From JAVBLV01 sp031553195 (GTDB lineage Bacteria > Bacteroidota > Bacteroidia > Bacteroidales > P3), in assembly GCA_031553195.1 (NCBI GenBank), contig JAVBLV010000050.1, positions 1-5,364 of the forward strand: 5,364 bases of DNA, in the 5' to 3' direction. The notes beneath the pieces were generated by a model. It searched no databases. It was not told the origin of the DNA and saw only the letters and a program-made list of their open reading frames with translations. Below are positions 1 through 4,327 of this stretch, one piece after another; position 1 is the stretch's first letter, and each line of letters opens with the position of its first letter. The translations under genes and the position numbers were made by a program.

Positions 1-78
1 CTTGTGTGAACCTTTGCTTGCTATCAATTCTAAGGATTCGCGTTCTTCTGCTGTTAATGTTACGTGATATCTTACCAT
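1..78 (-). CDS. IS630-family transposase, N-terminal fragment (cut by window edge)
   Basis: The first 26 codons of a minus-strand gene are visible; the rest lies left of the window. The peptide begins MVRYHVTLTAEERESLELI and continues ASKGSHK. A start of the form M-x-[RK]-Y-x-V-x-LT-x-EER followed by a lysine/glycine/histidine-rich turn is typical of the N-terminal helix-turn-helix region of IS630-family transposases, which bind the element ends before a DDE catalytic domain cuts and pastes the element at TA dinucleotides. The ATG at 78 is chosen because it matches the usual family N-terminus. An in-frame ATG at 117 would add 13 hydrophobic residues that the family lacks. No ribosome binding site is visible. 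Whether the gene is intact cannot be judged here. The family call rests on a short peptide, so it is good but not certain. Confidence 0.72.
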   Translation of the reverse strand, partial: MVRYHVTLTAEERESLELIASKGSHK

Positions 79-92
79 GGCTATTTTTTCGA

Positions 93-100
93 CAAAGATA
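93..100 (-). promoter_or_regulatory. Possible Bacteroidota -7 box for the transposase
   Basis: On the minus strand these bases read TATCTTTG, an exact match to the Bacteroidota -7 consensus TAnnTTTG. The box ends 14 bases before the transposase ATG, which would give a very short leader. No good TTTG-type -33 box is seen about 19 bases upstream, so this is weak support. Confidence 0.28.
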
Positions 101-231
101 AGAATTATTAGCGACATTATACTATTGACGAGACACTAGTATAACCTTGAAAAAACAACAGTTATTTTACTGAATCATTAAATTAGACAAGAAAATAATC
201 ATAAAACTCAAAATGGTTGATAAAATCTTAA

Positions 232-1434
232 TCATTCCATGTTTTCTTTGATCATTCTTTCGCATAGAATAATCGTTTTTTCGCCGTTTTGCAGAGTAGT
301 AGCAAAGATAAACATTTCTCCGCCATCTAACAAATTGTATTTTTTGCGTATTTGTTCAGAGGTAAGGGGAAAATTCCGGACTGTTATATTTACTTTTTTG
401 TTCGGAATAAACTCTCTTATATTTTTTTCGCTTAAAGAAAAATGAGTTCTTATACAAAAAATTCTTCCGGGGAAATTTTCAATGAATCTATCCGAAGTAT
501 ACAAATGAGAATGTGGGTGCAGCTTCTCTATTCCGAATTGTTTGGCGACGCTTTTAAATGCTCCGGCCTTTAATATCGACACATTGGGTTCATATAAATA
601 TTTCTTGAGTTGATTCGTATGATTTATACTCAGATCAGCCTCTTCGTTTGCAAACAAACAAAATTTGCTTTGTTTTTTATTACCCGAAATATTTACGCAT
701 AAAAATTTTGTTTCGTTTATGGCTTGAGCGCAACACACAAATAAAAGTTCTTTACATTCATTATTTATTGCAAGAATGTGTACTTCGCGAACATTTCCCA
801 ATTCTCTCAACGCGCTTGAGATATCGAGCATGGGAGAAGCTTTTAGTAATATTGCGTCTGTTTTTGAAAACAGAAATTCCTTATGCTCTAATATGTTCGG
901 AATACAGTCGTGTAATAATACAACCTTTTTCCGATCGGAATTGCGGCGCGAAGGATCCAAATAAATATAATCATAATGAATATTGCTTTGCCGTAAAAAG
1001 GTCAATCCATCCGAACAACTGATATACAAATTCCGTTTTTCATATAAGGAAAAATTATGTTTTGCTATTTGGCATAACCCCGGATCTTGTTCTACATAAA
1101 AAACTTCTCGGGCTTTATCCGATATAAAAAAGCTATCAATACCAAATCCTCCGGTAATATCGGCGACAATTTTTTCATTTAATAAATCTGCTTTATAGCA
1201 AGCCGTTTGTTCGGAAGAGCATTGTTCTAAAGAAATGGTAGCAGGGTATAGAAAATGCTCATTTTTTGCAAGGTTCGGTAATTTCTCGAGCGCTTTTTTA
1301 TACCCTGCTATTTGTTGAATGGCAAAAGGAATATTCACATTCAAGAAACGATCTTTTCGAAAAAGTAATTTAGCGACATCTTCATGCCGGTAAGTCTTGA
1401 TAAAATCAACCGTTTCCTGGGTTATTTCAATCAT
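232..1434 (-). CDS. Class I SAM-dependent methyltransferase with THUMP-like C-terminus (PG_1098 family)
   Basis: This 400-residue cytoplasmic protein is predicted to transfer a methyl group from S-adenosylmethionine, most likely to a nucleic acid; the true substrate is not known to me. A helical N-terminal part (about 1-85) includes an LEQCSSEQTA segment. A Rossmann fold follows (about 86-260) with SAM motif I as DITGGFGID (92-100), an acidic strand end in VEQD (114-117), and the motif IV active-site loop DPSRR (160-164), close to the DPPY/DPAR loops of nucleic-acid methyltransferases. LLKASPMLD (196-204) is another conserved-looking strand. Residues about 275-330 fit the small ferredoxin-like domain of the Porphyromonas PG_1098 family. 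About 345-395 (VNITVRNFPLTSEQIRKK onward) fits the THUMP-like module, which suggests RNA binding. The ATG at 1434 lies 15 bases after the adenosine kinase stop, so the two genes probably share a transcript. No Shine-Dalgarno is seen, as is usual in Bacteroidota. Length and motifs look complete. Family is firm; substrate is inference. Confidence 0.9.
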   Translation of the reverse strand: MIEITQETVDFIKTYRHEDVAKLLFRKDRFLNVNIPFAIQQIAGYKKALEKLPNLAKNEHFLYPATISLEQCSSEQTACYKADLLNEKIVADITGGFGIDSFFISDKAREVFYVEQDPGLCQIAKHNFSLYEKRNLYISCSDGLTFLRQSNIHYDYIYLDPSRRNSDRKKVVLLHDCIPNILEHKEFLFSKTDAILLKASPMLDISSALRELGNVREVHILAINNECKELLFVCCAQAINETKFLCVNISGNKKQSKFCLFANEEADLSINHTNQLKKYLYEPNVSILKAGAFKSVAKQFGIEKLHPHSHLYTSDRFIENFPGRIFCIRTHFSLSEKNIREFIPNKKVNITVRNFPLTSEQIRKKYNLLDGGEMFIFATTLQNGEKTIILCERMIKENME

Positions 1435-1449
1435 AATGAATTTGGGACA

Positions 1450-2427
1450 TTACAACTCTTTTATTCCTTTTTTTATAGATTCCCAACGATTTTCATCCAT
1501 CGTAACGCCCAGCACTTCAATTACATTTCCGGCTAAAATTTTTCCGATATTTCCGCTCTTTTCCAAAGAAAAATTGTTCGCCAATCCAAATAAGAAACCG
1601 GCAGCGTATAAATCGCCAGCCCCTGTGGTATCCAACGGTTTTGAGTTAATTGTATCGATCGTTATTTTGATATTTCCTTGTTGAATCATCGAACCCTTTT
1701 TTCCTATTTTTACAATCGCGATTTCACACATCTCGGCAATTTTCTCCAGTGCGGCATCCGCATTTAAGCCTGTAAAAGCGAAAGCCTCCTCTTCATTGGC
1801 AAAAACAATGTCGACATACTCGCGTATAATATTTTGTAAAAAATCCAAATTTTCTTCCACCACGTTATAACTCGCCAAATCCAGAGATACCTTTAATCCG
1901 CAAGATTTAGCTAATTTAATAGCATTACTTATCAAATCGTGATTTTGCACTAAATAACCTTCAATATGAAAATAGTCGTACCCTTTAAATACATCTTTGG
2001 AAAGTAAATCCGGATGTAATTCAATAGCAGCGCCTAAATAAGTGGCAAAGGTTCTTTCCGAATCGGGAGATACAAATGTGGTAGCCGTTCCGCTTTCATT
2101 AGATGAGCTGTAAGACAAATGTGGATTTACATTGGCTGAAAGCAGCTCTTGTTCAAATGTTTTTCCTATATCATCTTTTCCCAGCATTCCAATAAAACCG
2201 GTTTCAATACCCAAATGAGCAATTCCACGAATAGCATTGGCAGCGGACCCCCCTGCGACCATTTCTTTGTCAATAGATTTTATTTTCTCTTGTACTACTT
2301 TATTTGTATCTCTACTAATCAACTGCATGCTTCCTTTTGGAAGAGAGAGTTGAGAAAGTAACGTCTCATCTTGTAGTTTGACAAGAATATCGACTAATGC
2401 ATTGCCTACTCCTAAAATTTTTTTCAT
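1450..2427 (-). CDS. Adenosine kinase-like PfkB-family sugar/nucleoside kinase
   Basis: This is a 325-residue cytoplasmic kinase of the ribokinase/PfkB fold. It is predicted to phosphorylate adenosine to AMP with ATP, the purine salvage step. The N-terminal strand GVGNALVDI (6-14) carries the Asp (D13) that in this family holds the ribose. GGSAANAIRG (59-68) is PfkB signature 1. NEEEA (211-215) is the conserved N-x-x-E metal/phosphate motif. DTTGAGD (266-272) is signature 2, with the anion hole and catalytic base D272. The frame stays open upstream to a possible ATG at 2520, but the ATG at 2427 is preferred: it gives the normal family N-terminus MKKILGVGNALVD and length, and the longer form would begin upstream of the predicted promoter. 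It is first in an operon with the methyltransferase, whose ATG is 15 bases past this stop. Assignment to adenosine rather than another nucleoside or sugar follows overall resemblance to Bacteroidota proteins so annotated; the fold is certain, the substrate less so. Confidence 0.9.
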   Translation of the reverse strand: MKKILGVGNALVDILVKLQDETLLSQLSLPKGSMQLISRDTNKVVQEKIKSIDKEMVAGGSAANAIRGIAHLGIETGFIGMLGKDDIGKTFEQELLSANVNPHLSYSSSNESGTATTFVSPDSERTFATYLGAAIELHPDLLSKDVFKGYDYFHIEGYLVQNHDLISNAIKLAKSCGLKVSLDLASYNVVEENLDFLQNIIREYVDIVFANEEEAFAFTGLNADAALEKIAEMCEIAIVKIGKKGSMIQQGNIKITIDTINSKPLDTTGAGDLYAAGFLFGLANNFSLEKSGNIGKILAGNVIEVLGVTMDENRWESIKKGIKEL

Positions 2428-2479
2428 GTCTTTTTTCTGATAATCAGTTTCTTCTTTTCTTAATGACTTTTTTTCTTTG

Positions 2480-2487
2480 CAAAGGTA
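2480..2487 (-). promoter_or_regulatory. -7 box of the kinase-methyltransferase operon promoter
   Basis: Read on the minus strand these bases are TACCTTTG, an exact match to the Bacteroidota -7 consensus TAnnTTTG. Transcription would start near 2474, giving a leader of about 45 bases before the kinase ATG at 2427. No clear TTTG -33 box is present at the normal spacing; the place where it should lie is occupied by the -7 box of the rightward promoter. Confidence 0.5.
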
Positions 2488-2517
2488 TTGCAAATTTGGA
2501 AAAAACGCGTACTTTTG
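2487..2517 (+). promoter_or_regulatory. Promoter of the tRNA-Asn gene
   Basis: TACTTTTG at 2510-2517 matches the Bacteroidota -7 consensus TAnnTTTG exactly. ATTG at 2487-2490 is a partial match to the -33 box TTTG, and the spacer between them is 19 bases, the normal value for the Bacteroidota housekeeping sigma factor. Transcription would begin around 2522-2525, leaving a 5' leader of about 45-50 bases to be removed from the tRNA precursor. Confidence 0.55.
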
Positions 2518-2524
2518 CAAAAGT
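2511..2524. repeat. Perfect 14-bp palindrome over the tRNA promoter -7 box
   Basis: ACTTTTGCAAAAGT is its own reverse complement. It covers most of the rightward -7 box and the predicted start site. It could be an operator, or simply a by-product of a TTTTGC promoter sequence next to its mirror; nothing in the window names a binding protein. Confidence 0.5.
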
Positions 2525-2570
2525 TTTTCTTGCAGTTGATTGCTGGGGCAAACAAATTTGATAGATATAT

Positions 2571-2644
2571 TCCTCAGTAGCTCAGTTGGTTAGAGCACAT
2601 GACTGTTAATCATGGGGTCCTAGGTTCAAGTCCTAGCTGGGGAG
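2571..2644 (+). tRNA. tRNA-Asn (anticodon GTT)
   Basis: A full cloverleaf can be drawn. The acceptor stem TCCTCAG/CTGGGGA (2571-2577 with 2637-2643) has seven pairs including one T-G wobble. The D arm is GCTC/GAGC (2580-2583, 2593-2596) with an AGTTGGTTA loop. The anticodon stem is CATGA/TCATG (2598-2602, 2610-2614) with loop CTGTTAA, anticodon GTT at 2605-2607, which reads Asn codons AAC and AAU. The T arm is CTAGG/CCTAG with loop TTCAAGT. The discriminator base is G2644, as expected for tRNA-Asn. The CCA end is not encoded and must be added by nucleotidyltransferase. The gene is a single transcription unit between its own promoter and terminator, divergent from the adenosine kinase. Confidence 0.97.
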
Positions 2645-2656
2645 CGAGCTGAAAGC

Positions 2657-2689
2657 GAGCGATTTACAAAACAGTAAGTCGCTCTTTTT
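2657..2689 (+). terminator. Intrinsic terminator of tRNA-Asn
   Basis: An 11-bp stem, GAGCGATTTAC (2657-2667) with GTAAGTCGCTC (2674-2684), has one T-G wobble and a six-base AAAACA loop and is followed directly by five T residues (2685-2689). It begins 13 bases after the tRNA. There is no T-run on the opposite strand, so it should work only rightward. Confidence 0.88.
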
Positions 2690-2697
2690 ATTTGCCT

Positions 2698-2720
2698 ATT
2701 TGCATGCAATTTGCATACAA
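2698..2720. repeat. Short direct repeat with inner palindrome
   Basis: ATTTGCATGCAA (2698-2709) and ATTTGCATACAA (2709-2720) differ at one base and overlap by one A, giving an 11-base period, roughly one helical turn. The first copy contains the 10-bp palindrome TTGCATGCAA (2700-2709). It could be a paired protein-binding site or chance in AT-rich DNA. Confidence 0.4.
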
Positions 2721-2757
2721 ATATCGGAACCATAATTATGGCATGAAAAGTATCTAA

Positions 2758-2880
2758 AAGCGTGCTAATTCCCCAGAAGTCTTTAGAAGCCAAAATTTCT
2801 CAAAAATCCTGCACGATTATTCCGATGAAAAGAAAGGATTTATCACTTGGAAATGCTTGTTGGAAGAGCAGTTGGTTTGA
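2758..2880 (+). pseudogene. Possible 40-codon gene relic, function unknown
   Basis: This frame runs from just after a TAA at 2755-2757 to a TGA at 2878-2880. It contains no ATG, so it cannot be a normal short gene. Its translation has an ordinary soluble-protein composition, with segments such as ILHDYSDEKKGFITWKCLLE, unlike the Lys/Phe/Ile-heavy nonsense usual for AT-rich non-coding DNA. The preceding codons in the same frame (NYGMKSI, then stop) could be part of the same decayed sequence. I do not recognise a family. Its position just past a tRNA gene, a common landing site for integrating elements, would fit the tail end of a decayed element, but nothing else in the window supports that. 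Confidence 0.25.
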
Positions 2881-2913
2881 AATGTATTTCCAGACATTAC
2901 ACCAAAAATTACG

Positions 2914-4263
2914 TCATAATTTTATATCATATAGTTTCAAATATTCATTCCAACAGCCATTTTCCTTGATTTTTTCTTCAAAATCCTCAAGGGTGATAAA
3001 CTGATTGGGTACTGAATATGTTTCTCTTATGATTTTTAATAGTTTTTCTTTCCCAATTAATTTCCGAAGTTCATGCACAAAAGCAGGGCCTTTAACATAA
3101 ATTACATGAGCTGCCCAAGGTTCGCTGGTGTTATGTCTCTGATTTAAGAGTTGTTCAAAGGTTATTCTTAAATCGGGGAAGTTCCATTCAGGATTTTCCT
3201 GTAAGGCTTTTTCAAAGGCATCCTGTCCTGCCCAACTTTCATAAAACATAAGATTGACATATTCAGGAATAGATTCGCCCATAAAGCACCTTCCTTTCGC
3301 ATTATATAGTGTATGTATTCCTAACCATAAATGACAAATTTCGTGGGCTAAAAGCGTATTACCAATGGTTTCCATGTTTATCAATCCCCTATCCATAATA
3401 ATAACATTGCCCATTCCCATAGCCACTCCAAATATAGATGTTTCTACAAAATTTATGTTCTGAGTTTTTAGTTCCCATAAATTGGTATTATACCATTTGA
3501 ATGCTTCTACAGAGCGATTAACTATGGCGTTCCATAAAGAATCTATTTGAAGTGGGTCTGTAGTATAGACAGGTTTACCATTAACGACACCTATAAGGCG
3601 TCTTGCTTGTGGAAGAATATAAAAATTGAAATCAACATTTTTATATTGAGAGTTTTTGCGTTGAAATATATTTGATTTTGTTATAAACAAAGGAATATCT
3701 TCGTCATAAAGCTTAAAGGAATAAATATTTGTGTGCTTATTTAGCTGAACATTATCTGCCGGAACATAGGCAAAAGCCATGTGGGTAATAGGAACAGAAA
3801 CCTTTGCTGTATATTTTGCAAAATTATCATACAATACCGGATACCAACGACAAGAACGTTCAAAAATTAACTGATTGGTGTCGCAAAGTATCATTTTTGA
3901 TAAAGAATCTTCTTTTAATGAGTATGCTATTTTATAATGCAAATCAAATTTCAATAGGGTTTCTTGAGTGCAAAAAAACATAGTATCGTTTTTTTGCACA
4001 TAGTTTAGCTTTTTTCCATTTAATTTAGCATGTAAAAATTTTATAGAATCATTCAAAAGAAAATATGAAGGATTTTTCTCTTTAAGTTTCTCGGCCACAA
4101 TGGTTAATTTAATATCTATGATAGAATCTTGTAATCTCAAATCTAAATCATAGTTATTGATCTTGATAGAATTTTGAGTTTGTTCCTTTAATGTTTTTTC
4201 CTGTGCCTGTAGAAATGACATTGAAAAAGCTGTAAAAATTAGAATGCTGATTAGATTCTTCAT
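2914..4263 (-). CDS. Secreted M1-like zinc metallopeptidase (gluzincin)
   Basis: This 449-residue protein starts with a Sec signal peptide (MKN, then a hydrophobic stretch to about residue 18, likely cut near A20/Q21). No Cys lies near the cut, so it is not a lipoprotein and is predicted to act in the periplasm or outside. Residues about 25-220 look like the beta-sheet N-terminal domain of M1 enzymes. The catalytic part has HEICH (307-311) followed after exactly 18 residues by E330, the M1 zinc site HExxH-x18-E, with the usual W313 and G315 after it. Y389 in IYVKGPAFVHEL fits the transition-state Tyr. About 420-449 is a short helical tail; the long C-terminal domain of full aminopeptidase N is absent. 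The GAMEN exopeptidase motif is replaced by MGMGN (282-286), losing the Glu that binds the free N-terminus, so true aminopeptidase activity is doubtful. The ATG at 4263 directly precedes the signal peptide. The Big_2/T9SS gene lies 64 bases upstream on the same strand, separated by a hairpin. Confidence 0.87.
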   Translation of the reverse strand: MKNLISILIFTAFSMSFLQAQEKTLKEQTQNSIKINNYDLDLRLQDSIIDIKLTIVAEKLKEKNPSYFLLNDSIKFLHAKLNGKKLNYVQKNDTMFFCTQETLLKFDLHYKIAYSLKEDSLSKMILCDTNQLIFERSCRWYPVLYDNFAKYTAKVSVPITHMAFAYVPADNVQLNKHTNIYSFKLYDEDIPLFITKSNIFQRKNSQYKNVDFNFYILPQARRLIGVVNGKPVYTTDPLQIDSLWNAIVNRSVEAFKWYNTNLWELKTQNINFVETSIFGVAMGMGNVIIMDRGLINMETIGNTLLAHEICHLWLGIHTLYNAKGRCFMGESIPEYVNLMFYESWAGQDAFEKALQENPEWNFPDLRITFEQLLNQRHNTSEPWAAHVIYVKGPAFVHELRKLIGKEKLLKIIRETYSVPNQFITLEDFEEKIKENGCWNEYLKLYDIKL

Positions 4264-4282
4264 GTATATATTTTCAATTTAA

Positions 4283-4317
4283 TAGTGATGAGATGATTTT
4301 GAGTCACCTCATCACTA
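4283..4317 (-). terminator. Hairpin between repeat-protein gene and peptidase gene
   Basis: TAGTGATGAG (4283-4292) pairs perfectly with CTCATCACTA (4308-4317). After one A/C mismatch three more pairs (TGA 4294-4296 with TCA 4304-4306) close a seven-base loop. It begins 10 bases past the TAA of the T9SS protein gene, the normal place for a terminator, but no T-run follows on the minus strand (the next bases are TTAAATTGAAAA). It may be a weak terminator, a 3'-end stabiliser, or an attenuator that lowers transcription into the peptidase, whose ATG lies 19 bases beyond. Confidence 0.55.
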
Positions 4318-4327
4318 AGTTGGCGAT

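Larger units (their letters stand above)
1..142 (-). mobile_element. Putative end of an IS630-type insertion sequence
   Basis: If the transposase at 1-78 is carried by an IS, its upstream end must lie between base 78 and the methyltransferase stop at 232. The best candidate is about 121-142. Read on the minus strand it gives TACTAGTGTCTCGTCAATAG, flanked by TA dinucleotides, as expected for an element that duplicates TA on insertion. The matching inverted repeat at the other end is outside the window, so the boundary is a proposal only. Bases 143-231 would then be host intergenic DNA downstream of the methyltransferase; I see no gene there. Confidence 0.4.
2690..2913. other. Intergenic stretch with no confident gene
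   Basis: About 220 bases lie between the tRNA terminator and the peptidase stop codon. I find no complete gene. It holds a short direct repeat with a TTGCATGCAA palindrome (2698-2720), a 12-bp palindrome CCATAATTATGG (2730-2741), and a start-less coding-like frame (2758-2880). No clear terminator for the leftward peptidase gene is visible here. Confidence 0.6.

Noticed and set aside
149..172. Possible terminator after the methyltransferase (CAGT/ACTG stem, then a T-rich run on the minus strand)
   Set aside because: The stem is only four pairs and the T-run is interrupted, so it is too weak to call.
648..1022. Plus-strand frame of 124 codons inside the methyltransferase gene
   Set aside because: It is fully antisense to a gene with clear SAM-binding and catalytic motifs, and its translation shows no domain-like pattern.
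2428..2520. Extended N-terminus of the adenosine kinase from an ATG at 2520
   Set aside because: The extra 31 residues are unlike the family, the region contains the promoter boxes, and the ATG at 2427 gives the standard MKKILGVGNALVD start and length.
2620..2690. tRNA 3' end as an attachment site for an integrated element
   Set aside because: No second copy of the tRNA 3' end and no integrase gene are visible in the window.
2762..3004. Plus-strand frame of 80 codons starting with GTG
   Set aside because: More than half runs antisense through the conserved C-terminus of the peptidase gene and its composition is nonsense-like; there is no family resemblance.
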